Made by a program: the position numbers and the translations under genes
The notes under the pieces: model-generated
The model's database searches: none
Seen by the model: the letters and a program-made list of their open reading frames with translations, nothing else
What the model was told of the DNA's origin: nothing
Part shown: positions 51,430 to 62,673 of the stretch, piece by piece
Layout: every line of letters begins with the position of its first letter
Position numbering within the stretch: the stretch's first letter is position 1
Assembly: GCA_025350055.1 (NCBI GenBank)
Contig: JANXYK010000011.1
Coordinates: forward strand, 91,238-155,237
Source: Gammaproteobacteria bacterium
GTDB taxonomy: Bacteria > Pseudomonadota > Gammaproteobacteria > Steroidobacterales > Steroidobacteraceae
DNA: 64,000 nucleotides
Reading direction: 5' to 3'

Positions 51430-52835
51430 GAGCGCACCGGTGTCTCGAAGCCCCTGACACGGATGTATCGATGGCGGCGCCACACGGCCAGCCACGAGCG
51501 GCGCAGCAGTATCACGGAGGTAATGTAGTAAAGCCCCTTGAAGCAGCGCAGCGCGCCCCAGATCGGTACCTTGCCGTAGATGTCGCCAGCCAGCATGGAC
51601 AGCATGGCTTCCTTCATGCGCAACGTGTTGCGTGGATGCATGAGCAATTCGCGCATGGCAGGCATGGTCAGTCGATAGATAAACCAGGAGAACACGCGCG
51701 GGCCGTGCCTCACCTGTCGATCGAAATCCCACAGGGCACTGACAGCCTCCTGCGGTGCACGCAGGCAGCGATCAATGGTGGCGGCGCCCAGTTCGCCGCT
51801 ACGCATGGCGAGCCAGACGCCCGTGGAGAACACGGGATCGATGAAGGCATAGGCATCGCCGAGCAACAGGAAACGCGGCCCGCAGCTGCGTCGTGACGAG
51901 TAGCAGTAGTTGCCGGTGGCTTCAACGGCCGTGCTCAGGCTTGCCTGCGCCAGTCGCGCGGCCAGCGCCGGACAAAGCGTGATGGTGGCGAGGAAGAATT
52001 CGTGCAATCCGGTGCGCCGCTGTTTCAGGTAGTGCGGCCAGACAACGGCGCCGACACTGCTGGTGCCGTCGGCCAGCGGAATGAACCAGAACCAGCCGTG
52101 CTCGAACCAGTAGATCGAGATGTTGCCGCCATCCTTGCCCGGTGCTCTGCCGGCGCCAGTGAAATGCGCGAACATTGCGGCACTGTTGTGCTTCGTATTG
52201 CGGTATTTGAGGCCAAGCCGCGCGGCGACAAAAGTATCGCGGCCCGATGCGTCCAGCAGATACTGCGCTTGCCAGTTTTCAAGCCGCCCATCGCGTTCCG
52301 CGGTGACGCTGACGCCCGCAGCGTGGAACTGCACGTCGCAAACGCGGCAGTCCTCGATGACTTCGGCGCCGGCGGCGGCGGCTTGCCTGATCAGGATGCT
52401 GTCGAACTCGGAGCGGCGCACGTGATAGGCATGGGGATGCGTGCAGTCCCAGCTCTCGGCGAACTCGAAGGTCTGGCTGTGTGCGTGCCGCGGCGAAACG
52501 AACTCCGCGCCCCACTTGGGCATGCCGATGGCGCGCACGGCCTCGGCGACGCCCAGCCGGTCGAACAGCGGCAGGTTGGCGGGCAGCAGGGATTCTCCAA
52601 TGTGGAAGCGAGGATGGCGCGCCTTCTCCAGCACCGTCACGCGATGGCCGCGCTCGCGCAGCAGCGTTGCGGCTGTCGCGCCGGCGGGTCCGCCACCAAT
52701 GATCAGCACGTCCGTGCAGTGAGCCGCACTCGCGGCTGCGCCAGCATCGTGCTGCGGATTGCCAGACAGGTTGGACATCAGGGCATAGTTCGTTGTTGCT
52801 GCGTGCGCATGTTCATCTGTCGGACTCAGGGGCAT
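51426..52835 (-). CDS. Flavin-dependent halogenase-like oxidoreductase
   Basis: This 469-residue FAD enzyme has the dinucleotide motif LIIGGGPAGATAA near residue 45, the flavin loop PRFHIGESLLP, and the second FAD motif LLLGDAYAFIDPVFSTGV. It carries WFWFIP, matching the WxWxIP signature of flavin-dependent halogenases, within FEHGWFWFIPLADGTSSVG. Xanthomonadins are brominated, so ring halogenation is a good guess. Plain hydroxylation or desaturation is possible. The start could be the ATG at 52835 or one at 52778. It heads the group with xanB2, the MipA-like protein, PlsC and the glycosyltransferase. Confidence 0.85.
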   Translation of the reverse strand: MPLSPTDEHAHAATTNYALMSNLSGNPQHDAGAAASAAHCTDVLIIGGGPAGATAATLLRERGHRVTVLEKARHPRFHIGESLLPANLPLFDRLGVAEAVRAIGMPKWGAEFVSPRHAHSQTFEFAESWDCTHPHAYHVRRSEFDSILIRQAAAAGAEVIEDCRVCDVQFHAAGVSVTAERDGRLENWQAQYLLDASGRDTFVAARLGLKYRNTKHNSAAMFAHFTGAGRAPGKDGGNISIYWFEHGWFWFIPLADGTSSVGAVVWPHYLKQRRTGLHEFFLATITLCPALAARLAQASLSTAVEATGNYCYSSRRSCGPRFLLLGDAYAFIDPVFSTGVWLAMRSGELGAATIDRCLRAPQEAVSALWDFDRQVRHGPRVFSWFIYRLTMPAMRELLMHPRNTLRMKEAMLSMLAGDIYGKVPIWGALRCFKGLYYITSVILLRRSWLAVWRRHRYIRVRGFETPVRS

Positions 52836-52911
52836 GCCAAGCGGCCGCGCGCGTCTGTAAGCGAATAGCTCACGTCAACAGCCAGCCAACACGCCGCATG
52901 TGAGTCTTGCA

Positions 52912-52920
52912 CATTATAAT
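52912..52920. promoter_or_regulatory. TATAAT-containing divergent promoter candidate
   Basis: ATTATAAT at 52913-52920 is palindromic and so offers a perfect -10 hexamer on both strands. It lies between the oxidase gene (minus) and the small interrupted gene (plus). I found no matching -35 box on either strand, so this rests on the -10 alone. Confidence 0.35.
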
Positions 52921-52976
52921 AGCCTTGTTGCGAGGTGATGCGCCGTGCATCACCACGGTCAGCACGGGACGATGGT

Positions 52977-53291
52977 ATGCAAACGCGTTGGGTGACCGCT
53001 GTGGCGGCAGGATTATTGCTGGTCGGAGTTGCTTTGGGTGTTGCCAGGGTCAAGGGTGAGGCCGGCATGAAAGCGATCAGCGGCAAGAGCGCCGCGGATG
53101 CGGCTGCAGCAGCCCTCATCGAGGCCGAACGCCTGGCTGGCAAGGGCAGTTGGGAGCGCATTGCCATTGGCCGTGTCTGCAATCTCTAGGGCGACAAGGC
53201 ACACGGCCAGGCGGAGGTTGACGTCTGGTATTTCCGCACCGGACAGCGCGAACGAGGCGAAGCGCTGCTGGGTGTGCCAGCCGGCCGTTAG
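52977..53291 (+). pseudogene. Small exported protein gene interrupted by an in-frame TAG
   Basis: From the ATG at 52977 the frame reads a signal or anchor helix (WVTAVAAGLLLVGVALGVARV), then KAISGKSAADAAAAALIEAERLAGKGSWERIAIGRVCNL, and stops at TAG 53187-53189. The same frame continues without break for 33 more codons (GDKAHGQAEVDVWYFRTG and on) to a second TAG at 53289-53291. The continuation looks like ordinary protein, so the gene is likely a recent nonsense mutant, or truly ends after 70 residues. I recognise no family. It runs toward the methyltransferase gene, with which its tail overlaps. Confidence 0.45.
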
Positions 53292-54007
53292 TGCGCTCGC
53301 GGAGACGCGCGTAGCACGCAGTTGGCGTATGCCAATGATTGTTGGCGCGCGATTTCCCGGGTCGTGAAGCCGACCTCAGTCAGTAGCTGCAGCCAGTCCG
53401 CCAGCGAGCGGCTGTGCAGTCGGCTGTTGCCGTAGCCGCGCAGGCGTAATACCTGGCGATCCACCCACGCGCTGGCGCGGGCGCGCAGCCCGCCAGCGTG
53501 GTCGCCAACGCGCAGCAATAGCAGGCCGTTGGCCGGGAGTGCAGCGTGCACTGCGCCCAGCAGTTGCCGCTGTGCTTCGTAGTCGAGGTAATGCAGTACG
53601 TCGAGCAATACGACCAGCGTTGCGCCGTGCAACAGCGCACTGCCGGCATCGCCCACGTCCAGCTCGACCGCGTCGCCAAGCGCCTGGCGGGCACGGTGGA
53701 TTTCCGCGGGATTTCGATCAATGCCGCGGTAGCTGGCGATGCGCGCGGGCACGGGGCAGATGCTGTTCCAGCGACCGGCATGGTAGCACTCCTGCGCGGC
53801 GGCGAGCCACGTGGCCAGCAAGGCCTGGCCGCAACCCAGGTCGACGATTCGGGCCGCGCCTGGAATCAACGCCTCAGTCAGGATCAGCCGGTACACCGGA
53901 TCGTGTTGCAGCTTGGCGCGTGCAAAGTGATAGGTCGATCGCCCGCAAATGCGATAGTGCGCGGCGGCCTGATTTGCCAGGCGGCCAAACCATGCATCAG
54001 TGCGCAC
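53288..54007 (-). CDS. Class I SAM-dependent methyltransferase
   Basis: This 239-residue protein has motif I RIVDLGCGQALLATWLAA. An acidic motif II in YRGIDRNPAEIHRARQAL and LLDVLHYLDYEAQRQLLGAVHAALPANGLLLLRVGD follow. Similar small methyltransferases lie in xanthomonadin and aryl-polyene loci, where one modifies the aromatic end. It overlaps the COG4648-type gene upstream by 11 bases. It is the second methyltransferase of the locus. Confidence 0.83.
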   Translation of the reverse strand: MRTDAWFGRLANQAAAHYRICGRSTYHFARAKLQHDPVYRLILTEALIPGAARIVDLGCGQALLATWLAAAQECYHAGRWNSICPVPARIASYRGIDRNPAEIHRARQALGDAVELDVGDAGSALLHGATLVVLLDVLHYLDYEAQRQLLGAVHAALPANGLLLLRVGDHAGGLRARASAWVDRQVLRLRGYGNSRLHSRSLADWLQLLTEVGFTTREIARQQSLAYANCVLRASPRAH

Positions 54008-54629
54008 GCTTGGCGCTCGCGCGGATCGTCGCCAGTACGCCTACGTGATCCATGTCGGGCAACAGACGTCGCCGCACGCGGTTCTCGATCAGGAACATCA
54101 GCATGACCAGTGCGAGCACTCCGAAATTGGCGAATGCCGACCAGATCGCGAGCGGCGCAGCCACGAACAATACGATCAGGGCTGCACAGACGGCCGCGAA
54201 GAACAGCGTCCACGCGAGGGTCAGCTGGCGCGTGTAGCGCTGCGCATCGACGGCCAGTGTGCCATGCACCAGCAGCGCCATCCGCGTGCACAAGGGCACG
54301 CGATCACGCGACAGCGATTGGCCAAAGGTGAGTCCCAACAGACCGTAAAAGCCCGTTTGCTGCAGCAGATTGAACCAGACGAAATGCGCCTTCAGCCACG
54401 GCCATTGCCAGGCGATCAGCGCAGCAACCAGTGTCCAGAGCAGCAGGGCCGGCAAACGCCGGCTCAAGCGCCAGGCCAGCGCGAGTGCCATCAATCCCAC
54501 CGGGGCGATGGTCAGCAAAGCGCCCAGCGAACTCTGGTTACCGTGAGTGGTGGTCAGGTGCAGCAGCGAGGCGTAGCCCAGCAGCAACGCGCCAGCGCCG
54601 ACCACAGCTGCTGTGGTCGTGGGTTTCAT
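53997..54629 (-). CDS. COG4648-type multi-spanning membrane protein
   Basis: This 210-residue protein has about six hydrophobic segments (for example LGALLTIAPVGLMALALAW, LLLWTLVAALIAW, LTLAWTLFFAAVCAALIVLFVAAPLAIW). A charged loop LTFGQSLSRDRVPLCTRMALLVHG sits between them. Proteins of this layout, grouped as COG4648, recur in aryl-polyene loci. The role is not known; it may help in handling the lipid-linked product. It is the outermost gene of the pigment region and precedes rpoD on the same strand. Confidence 0.75.
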   Translation of the reverse strand: MKPTTTAAVVGAGALLLGYASLLHLTTTHGNQSSLGALLTIAPVGLMALALAWRLSRRLPALLLWTLVAALIAWQWPWLKAHFVWFNLLQQTGFYGLLGLTFGQSLSRDRVPLCTRMALLVHGTLAVDAQRYTRQLTLAWTLFFAAVCAALIVLFVAAPLAIWSAFANFGVLALVMLMFLIENRVRRRLLPDMDHVGVLATIRASAKRAH

Positions 54630-54696
54630 CGCGCCAGATCGCCGGCAGACATCGCGCTCATGGGCCAGGCACGACCCACTCCAGGCCCGCCGCTGC

Positions 54697-56949
<2,253 letters not shown>

Positions 56950-57163
56950 CTTTGTCTGAGTCCCTTTCAAATGATTATTTCAGGACAAGAACTCCTGCCC
57001 GATCGTTCCCAGGAACTGACAATCAGGGGGGGGGAGTTGCGCCAAATGCGGAAAAGCCGTTAATTCTACCCAATAGGCGGGGGGCAGCGCCAGCGGCCAA
57101 GGTGTATGGGCAAGCAGCGCCTTGGGCGGCGCGCAATCAAAAACTTATATAGATATCAACTAG

Positions 57164-59002
57164 TTACCCGTCTTTCAGCAGCTGCTGGAACTCCTGGAGC
57201 TCGGCGGCGCTCGCAGTGCGTGCATTCACGCGTGCCAGTAGTTCGTCATAGCGTCGAGCACCGCGACCCACGCGTACCTGCTCGATGAGTCCCTCGACCA
57301 GCCCGGCAAGTTCAGTTCTGGCCTGGGCGGCATCGAGCAAAGTGGCTTCGCTGAACAGTTCGCCCAGGCGCCTGGCTTCAGGCCGTTCGCGCCATTCCTC
57401 CAGCCATTGCGCCGTGCTGCGTGCCGGGTGCGCACGCATCGCTGCCAGTAACTCACGCAGGGTGCCGATGCCGGCAATTTCCTGTTCGCTGATCGTTTCG
57501 AGTGTGGCGCAGGCCGCAGGCGTGAGCGTCGCGGCGACCGCAGGAAAATGCAGCAGCAGCTGTATGGCCTGCGTCAGGATGCTGCGCCGACCGCTGCTGC
57601 CGCCGCTGCGTCGCGCCCGCGCGGCGCGCTCGGCATTCATGCCCCGCGGAGAGTCGGCACCGCCGCGTGCATCGTGCGCAGGTGCGGCGTAACCAGGATC
57701 GCTGGTGTCCTCGAGCAATTCGCGCAGCCGCTCGCTGTTCAGCCCAATCTCCTCGGCCACCCGCCCACGCAGCAATTCCAGGTACACGCCTTGCGGCACT
57801 TTCGCCAGCAGCGGGCGCGCCAGCGCCACGAAACGCGCACGGCCATCGGCATGCGATACATCGGCCTGATCGCGCAGCTGCGCGATCAGGTATTCCGAGA
57901 GTGGCAGCGCTGTTGCCAGGCGCGCTTCGAAGGCCGCGCGTCCTTCGCGACCCACCAGCGAATCCGGATCCTCGCCATCGGGCAGGAACAGGAAGCGCAG
58001 CTCGCGACCCTCGCGCGCTTCGGGCAGCGCATTCTGCAGCGCGCGCCAGGCCGCGGCGCGTCCGGCGCGATCGCCGTCGAAAGCGAACACGACTTCGCTC
58101 ACCAGCCGGAAAGCGCGACGCAGATGTTCCGGCGTGGTCGCGGTGCCGAGCGTGGCCGCAGCGTAGGCCACGCCGGCCTGGTGCAGGCGCACCACGTCCA
58201 TGTAGCCCTCGACGAACAGCAACCGCTGCAGGCTGGTGCGTGCGAGGCGGATCTCGTGCAGGCCGTAGAGCTCGTGGCCCTTGTGGAACAGCTCGGTCTC
58301 CGGTGAGTTGAGATACTTGGGCTCGCCACCATCCAGTACCCGTCCACCAAATCCCAGCACACGGCCGCGCGGATCGCGGATCGGAAACATGATGCGATCG
58401 CGAAAGCGGTCGTAGAACGGCTCGCTCCCGGGCCGCGGCGTCTCGCGCTCGATGATCAGCCCCGTGGACTGCAACGCCTTGCGGGCAGCTTCAGTGGCGC
58501 CGAAGCGGCGCAGCACTTCGTTCCAGGCATCAGGCGCGTAGCCGATGCGGAAGCGCTCGAGCGTGGCGCCCTCGAGGCCGCGCCCCTGCAGGTACGCACG
58601 GGCGCGCGGGTTCGATTGCAGGCACTCCTGGTAGAAGCCCGCGACGCGCCCGAGCAGATCGGTGAGTTCTTCCTGGCCGCGTTGTGCCGGGGCATTGCCC
58701 CCTTCATGCGGCACCTCGAGGCCCAATCTGCCGGCCAGCTCTTCCACCGCTTCCGGAAACGGCAGCTGCTCGAACTGCATCAGGAAGCCGAGCGCCGTGC
58801 CGTGCGCGCCGCAGCCGAAGCAGTGATAGAACTGCTTGTCGGGGCTGACCCAGAACGAGGCGGTCTTCTCGTCGTGGAAGGGGCAGCAGGCCTTGTACTC
58901 GCGGCCGGCTTTCTTCAGCGGCACTCTGCTGCCGACGATCTCGACGATATCGGCGCGCGCGATCAGCTCATCGATGAAGGTCTGGGGAATGCGGCCGGCC
59001 AT
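57164..59002 (-). CDS. dnaG: DNA primase DnaG
   Basis: DnaG makes the RNA primers for replication. The 612-residue product has the zinc-binding domain (CCPFHDEKTASFWVSPDKQFYHCFGCGAHG), the RNA-polymerase domain, the Toprim motifs (LLFVEGYMDVVRLHQAG, VFAFDGDRAGRAAAWRAL) and a C-terminal helicase-binding domain. The linker before it (AARARRSGGSSGRRS) is basic. It belongs to the rpsU-yqeY-dnaG-rpoD operon. The 214-base gap to rpoD holds runs of G and C but no clear terminator that I can see. Confidence 0.96.
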   Translation of the reverse strand: MAGRIPQTFIDELIARADIVEIVGSRVPLKKAGREYKACCPFHDEKTASFWVSPDKQFYHCFGCGAHGTALGFLMQFEQLPFPEAVEELAGRLGLEVPHEGGNAPAQRGQEELTDLLGRVAGFYQECLQSNPRARAYLQGRGLEGATLERFRIGYAPDAWNEVLRRFGATEAARKALQSTGLIIERETPRPGSEPFYDRFRDRIMFPIRDPRGRVLGFGGRVLDGGEPKYLNSPETELFHKGHELYGLHEIRLARTSLQRLLFVEGYMDVVRLHQAGVAYAAATLGTATTPEHLRRAFRLVSEVVFAFDGDRAGRAAAWRALQNALPEAREGRELRFLFLPDGEDPDSLVGREGRAAFEARLATALPLSEYLIAQLRDQADVSHADGRARFVALARPLLAKVPQGVYLELLRGRVAEEIGLNSERLRELLEDTSDPGYAAPAHDARGGADSPRGMNAERAARARRSGGSSGRRSILTQAIQLLLHFPAVAATLTPAACATLETISEQEIAGIGTLRELLAAMRAHPARSTAQWLEEWRERPEARRLGELFSEATLLDAAQARTELAGLVEGLIEQVRVGRGARRYDELLARVNARTASAAELQEFQQLLKDG

Positions 59003-59044
59003 GGCGCGAGTGTAGACCAGCGCCGCCAGCGCGACGCGCAGCGC

Positions 59045-59491
59045 TTAAGCCGACAGGCGCGCCTTAACGCGGGCACCGACCGCGCCCATGTCGGCACGTC
59101 CGGCAGCCTTGGCCTTGATGGCGGCCATGACCTTGCCCATGTCCTTGATCGAGGTGGCGCCGCTTGCGGCGATGGCCTCGTTGATCATCGCATCGAGTTC
59201 GGCATCCGAGAGTTGCGCCGGCAGGTAGGCTGAGAGCACCGCGAGTTCGGCGTTTTCAATGGCGACCAGATCAGCGCGACCGCCGGCCTCGAACTGCGTG
59301 ATCGACTCACGCCGCTGCTTGACCATCTTGTCGAGGACGCTGAGCACCTGCCCATCATCGAGCTCGATGCGCTCGTCGACTTCACGCTGTTTGATGGCCG
59401 CCAGAGCCAAGCGGATGGTCGCCAGGCGCGACTTCTCGCCGCCGCGCATTGCGGCCTTCATGTCTTCCTGGATCTGCGCCTTGAGCGGCAC
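59045..59491 (-). CDS. yqeY: YqeY/GatB-related protein
   Basis: YqeY proteins carry the helical domain also found at the C-terminus of the amidotransferase subunit GatB, and lie beside rpsU in many bacteria. The 148-residue product starts MPLKAQIQEDMKAAMRGGEKSRLATIRLALAAIKQREVDERIEL. It ends GKVMAAIKAKAAGRADMGAVGARVKARL, both family hallmarks. A role in tRNA-dependent reactions is suspected but not proven. It sits 5 bases after rpsU. Confidence 0.93.
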   Translation of the reverse strand: MPLKAQIQEDMKAAMRGGEKSRLATIRLALAAIKQREVDERIELDDGQVLSVLDKMVKQRRESITQFEAGGRADLVAIENAELAVLSAYLPAQLSDAELDAMINEAIAASGATSIKDMGKVMAAIKAKAAGRADMGAVGARVKARLSA

Positions 59492-59496
59492 GCGCT

Positions 59497-59706
59497 TCAG
59501 CGCGCGGCGCGCACGAAGTCGCGTGAGACGCGCTTGATGTGACGCTTGACCGCAGCGGCTTTCTTGCGCTTGCGCTCCTGCGTGGGCTTCTCATAGAACT
59601 CGCGCCGGCGCAGTTCGGCGAGCACACCGGCCTTCTCGCAGGCGCGCTTGAAGCGGCGCAGGGCGGCGTCAAAGTATTCATTCTCGCGGATTCGCACGCT
59701 CGGCAT
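59497..59706 (-). CDS. rpsU: 30S ribosomal protein S21
   Basis: S21 is the small basic protein that helps translation start. The 69-residue product reads [59 protein letters not shown], the standard family sequence. The ATG at 59706 follows GAGG, and an alternative start three codons earlier would not fit the family. It opens the operon with yqeY, dnaG and rpoD. Confidence 0.97.
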   Translation of the reverse strand: MPSVRIRENEYFDAALRRFKRACEKAGVLAELRRREFYEKPTQERKRKKAAAVKRHIKRVSRDFVRAAR

Positions 59707-59766
59707 CGAACTCAACCTCTTGATTCGAAAAGCTGTTTGGTTCTGACCAGACAGGCAGGGGCCGCG

Positions 59767-59795
59767 ATTCTAAGGTCAGCGGCGCCAAAAGGCAA
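59767..59795 (-). promoter_or_regulatory. Promoter of the rpsU-yqeY-dnaG-rpoD operon
   Basis: On the minus strand TTGCCT (59795-59790), a 17-base spacer and TAGAAT (59772-59767) form a sigma-70 promoter. It would start the transcript near 59760, about 54 bases before the rpsU ATG. The divergent tsaD gene starts 219 bases away; I found only weak boxes for it. Confidence 0.6.
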
Positions 59796-59925
59796 AGTCC
59801 CGCTGTTCGGGCCAGTCCGGGCGCTCGGGGCAGGGTCCGCGGCGGCTGCCGATTGGGGCCGGGCGCTCGGCTTCGGTCATACTGCGCCGCCCCGGACCAG
59901 GCTGCAGGCTACGGCTGCCCACAAG

Positions 59926-60978
59926 ATGAGAGTACTGGCGATTGAATCCTCCTGTGACGAGAGCGCGGTCGCCGTGCTCGATGAGTCGCAGGGCCTGCTG
60001 GCCCATGAGTTGTGGAGCCAGATCGACCTGCATCGGCTCTACGGGGGCGTAGTGCCGGAGCTGGCCTCGCGCGATCACGTCAAGCGCTTGCTGCCACTGG
60101 TGCAGCAGGCCCTCGCCGCTGCCGGCACCAGTGGTTCGCAACTCGATGGCATCGCCTATACGGCGGGGCCAGGCCTGACCGGCGCACTGCTCACGGGCGC
60201 GGCGCTGGCTCGAGCGCTGGCCTATGGTTGGCAATTGCCGGCGCTGGGCATCCATCATCTGGAAGGCCACTTGCTGGCCCCGCTGCTCGAGACGCCGGCG
60301 CCCGGCTTTCCGCACCTGGCGTTGCTGGTCTCGGGCGGACACACGCTGCTGATCGAGGCGCAGGCACTGGGCGATTACCGGCTGCTGGGCGAGACGCGCG
60401 ATGATGCTGCGGGCGAGGCTTTCGACAAGAGCGCCAAGCTGCTCGGACTCCCGTATCCGGGTGGTCCGCAGCTCGCGGCGCTGGCGCAGCACGGACGCGC
60501 CGGCGCCGTGCCCCTGCCGCGGCCGATGCTCGATCGACCTGGGTACGAGTTCAGTTTCTCCGGACTCAAGACGGCAGTGCTGCTCGCCACGCGCGCACAG
60601 CCGCTCGATGAACAGCGCCGCGCCGATATCGCGCGCGGAGTGCAGGAAGCCATCGTCGATGTGTTGTGCACCAAGGCGCTGCGTGCGTTGGCCGAGACCG
60701 GCCACCAGACTCTGGTGGTTGCCGGCGGTGTAGGCGCGAATCTCGAACTGCGCGAGCGGTTGCGCCGCGCGGTCGCGGCACAGGGCGGGCAGGTATTTTT
60801 TCCGCGCAGCGAATTCTGCACCGATAATGCCGCCATGATTGCGATGGCGGGACTATTGCGCTTGCGTGCCGGCGAGCGTGGCACGCTCGAGCTGGGCGTG
60901 CGGGCGCGCTGGCCGCTGGCGGAATTGCGGCCGCCCTCGGCGGCAAGCCAGATGGTGCCGGCTGCGAGCCGGCAATGA
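59926..60978 (+). CDS. tsaD: tRNA N6-adenosine threonylcarbamoyltransferase TsaD
   Basis: TsaD transfers the threonylcarbamoyl group to A37 of ANN-decoding tRNAs. The 350-residue product starts [20 protein letters not shown] and has the metal-binding HHLEGH ([15 protein letters not shown]). ASKH-fold motifs follow ([34 protein letters not shown] and the [16 protein letters not shown] end). The ATG at 59926 gives the standard N-terminus; longer in-frame starts lie in the intergenic region. The arrangement beside rpsU is common in gammaproteobacteria. Confidence 0.97.
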   Translation: MRVLAIESSCDESAVAVLDESQGLLAHELWSQIDLHRLYGGVVPELASRDHVKRLLPLVQQALAAAGTSGSQLDGIAYTAGPGLTGALLTGAALARALAYGWQLPALGIHHLEGHLLAPLLETPAPGFPHLALLVSGGHTLLIEAQALGDYRLLGETRDDAAGEAFDKSAKLLGLPYPGGPQLAALAQHGRAGAVPLPRPMLDRPGYEFSFSGLKTAVLLATRAQPLDEQRRADIARGVQEAIVDVLCTKALRALAETGHQTLVVAGGVGANLELRERLRRAVAAQGGQVFFPRSEFCTDNAAMIAMAGLLRLRAGERGTLELGVRARWPLAELRPPSAASQMVPAASRQ

Positions 60979-61008
60979 ACGACAGTGTATCGACCAACGA
61001 GAGCGTGC

Positions 61009-61377
61009 ATGAGCGAAGCAGCGGCTGATCATATTTTCCTCACTGGCCTGGAATGCCAGTGCATCATCGGTTTCATCGAATGGGAGCGGCAGGTGCCGCA
61101 GACCGTGGTGCTCGACCTGGAGCTGCCCTGCGATTGCGCCAAGGCGGCAGGCAGCGATTCAGTAGCCGACACCGTGGACTACAAATCGGTCGCCAAGCGG
61201 GTGCTGGCTTACGTTGGCGCCTCGCAGTTCCATTTGCTCGAGACGCTGGCGCAGAAGCTCGCCGACCTGCTGCTGGAAGAGTTCGCGCTGGCGTGGATCC
61301 GCATCCGCATCCACAAGCCCGGCGCGATCCGGCACTCGAAGGACGTCGGAGTCGCGATCGAGCGCCGCCGCGCATGA
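61009..61377 (+). CDS. folB: Dihydroneopterin aldolase FolB
   Basis: FolB converts dihydroneopterin to the hydroxymethyl-pterin in folate synthesis. The 122-residue product has the family motifs DHIFLTGLECQCIIGFIEWERQVPQTVVLDLEL and TVDYKSVAKRVLAYVGASQFHLLETLAQKLADLLLEE. The conserved Lys is in RIHKPGAIRHSKDVGVAIER. The ATG at 61009 is chosen over a GTG at 60985 because it gives a normal N-terminus. It is followed by folK with overlapping ATGA. Confidence 0.93.
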   Translation: MSEAAADHIFLTGLECQCIIGFIEWERQVPQTVVLDLELPCDCAKAAGSDSVADTVDYKSVAKRVLAYVGASQFHLLETLAQKLADLLLEEFALAWIRIRIHKPGAIRHSKDVGVAIERRRA

Positions 61378-61874
61378 CGCACGTGTTTGTCGCCATTGGC
61401 GGCAACATCGAGCCTGAAGCGCGCCTGCCGTGCGCGGCACACGCACTGCGCGAGCGCTTCACGGATGCACGCTTTTCCGCGCTCTATCGCAATCCCGCCT
61501 TTGGTTTCGAAGGCGCGGATTTCTACAACGCGGTCGCCGGCTTCACCACCACGCTCGAGGTGGACGCGCTGCTCGATGAACTGCATGCGATCGAGGCCTT
61601 GTGCGGCCGTTCACGCCACGATGCCAAGTGGGCCCCGCGCGCGATGGACATCGATCTGCTGCTGTATGGCGAGCGCATCGAAAAATCCGCGCGCTACGAA
61701 CTGCCGCGACCCGACCTGCTGAGGCGTAGTTACATGCTGGCACCGCTGGCCGAGCTGGCCCCCGACTTGCGCCATCCGCAAAGCGGCCGGCGCATCGCCG
61801 ATCACTGGCAGGAACTCGCACGGACGCCGCACGTGCATACGCGCGTGGCGCTGGATCTCAACGCAGTGGCTTGA
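61374..61874 (+). CDS. folK: 2-amino-4-hydroxy-6-hydroxymethyldihydropteridine pyrophosphokinase FolK
   Basis: FolK makes the next folate intermediate by pyrophosphate transfer. The 166-residue product starts MTHVFVAIGGNIEPEARL and has FYNAVAGFTTTLEVDALLDELHAIEALCGR. The ATP-binding signature is KWAPRAMDIDLLLYGE, and LPRPDLLRRSYMLAPLAELAPDLRHP follows. Its ATG overlaps the folB stop. Longer in-frame starts lie inside folB. Confidence 0.94.
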   Translation: MTHVFVAIGGNIEPEARLPCAAHALRERFTDARFSALYRNPAFGFEGADFYNAVAGFTTTLEVDALLDELHAIEALCGRSRHDAKWAPRAMDIDLLLYGERIEKSARYELPRPDLLRRSYMLAPLAELAPDLRHPQSGRRIADHWQELARTPHVHTRVALDLNAVA

Positions 61875-61903
61875 GCGGGCGGTGCGCGAGCGAGCGCGCC
61901 GCG

Positions 61904-62662
61904 CTACCAGCGCAGGCTCCGGCCGCCGTCGACGGCCAGGATCTGCCCGGTGATGAACGGCGCATCGCTCGCGAAGAAGCGCACCGCGCGCGCTACGTCG
62001 AGCGGCGTGCCGATGTTGCCCAGCGGCGTGTGCAGGATGATGTCCTGCTTGCGCTCTTCTTCCATGCCAGCCTCGGGCCACAGCACCGGGCCGGGCGCGA
62101 CGCCGTTCACGCGGATCTCGGGCGCGAGCTCACGCGCCAGCGCGCGGGTCAGATGCATCAGCGCGGCCTTGGCCGTGGAATAGACCATGTAGTCTGGCAG
62201 GGCGCGCAGGCCGTGAATATCGATGATGTTGACGATGGCGCCGCGCGTGCGCCGCAATGCCGGGGCCGCGGCCTGCGAGAGGAACAGCGGCGCCTGCAGA
62301 TTGGTGCCCATGAGGTCGGTCCAGGCCTGCGCGCTCACGCGGCCAAAAGGCGTGGGATAGAAACTGGAAGCGTTGTTGACCAGCAGGTGCAGGGCGCCGA
62401 AGCGTGCGCTCACGGCGTCGGCGAGTGGCCCCAGTGTGGCGACCTCGAGCAGGTCGGCCTGGAACAGTGCCGCCGAACCGGCACGCAGCGCACACAATTC
62501 GGCGCACAGCGCTTCGGCCGCGGCGCGCGAGTGATGACAGTGCACGGCCACATTGGCGCCGGCCGCGTGCAGGCAGCGCACGATCTCGGCGCCGACGCGG
62601 CGCGCACCACCGGTCACCAGTGCGGTCTGGCCAGCGAGCGCGGCGGATGGCGGTACACTCAT
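61904..62662 (-). CDS. Pteridine reductase (short-chain dehydrogenase family)
   Basis: This 252-residue short-chain dehydrogenase has the TGGARRVG cofactor motif (TGxxxRxG) typical of pteridine reductases and FolM. It also has NNASSFYPTPFG and the active-site residues in IIDIHGLRALPDYMVYSTAKAAL (Asp, Tyr, Lys). It ends APFITGQILAVDGGRSLRW. It would reduce dihydrobiopterin or dihydrofolate, in keeping with its place next to folB and folK. The start codon is only 11 bases from that of the divergent gene. Confidence 0.88.
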   Translation of the reverse strand: MSVPPSAALAGQTALVTGGARRVGAEIVRCLHAAGANVAVHCHHSRAAAEALCAELCALRAGSAALFQADLLEVATLGPLADAVSARFGALHLLVNNASSFYPTPFGRVSAQAWTDLMGTNLQAPLFLSQAAAPALRRTRGAIVNIIDIHGLRALPDYMVYSTAKAALMHLTRALARELAPEIRVNGVAPGPVLWPEAGMEEERKQDIILHTPLGNIGTPLDVARAVRFFASDAPFITGQILAVDGGRSLRW

Positions 62663-62673
62663 CAGCGCAGCTT

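Noticed and set aside
57000..57163. G-rich run and AT-rich stretch between dnaG and rpoD as a terminator
   Set aside because: No stable stem followed by a T-run could be identified on the minus strand.
59840..59885. Promoter boxes for tsaD (TTGGGG and CATACT)
   Set aside because: Spacing is 19 bases and both hexamers are weak; not strong enough to report as a feature.
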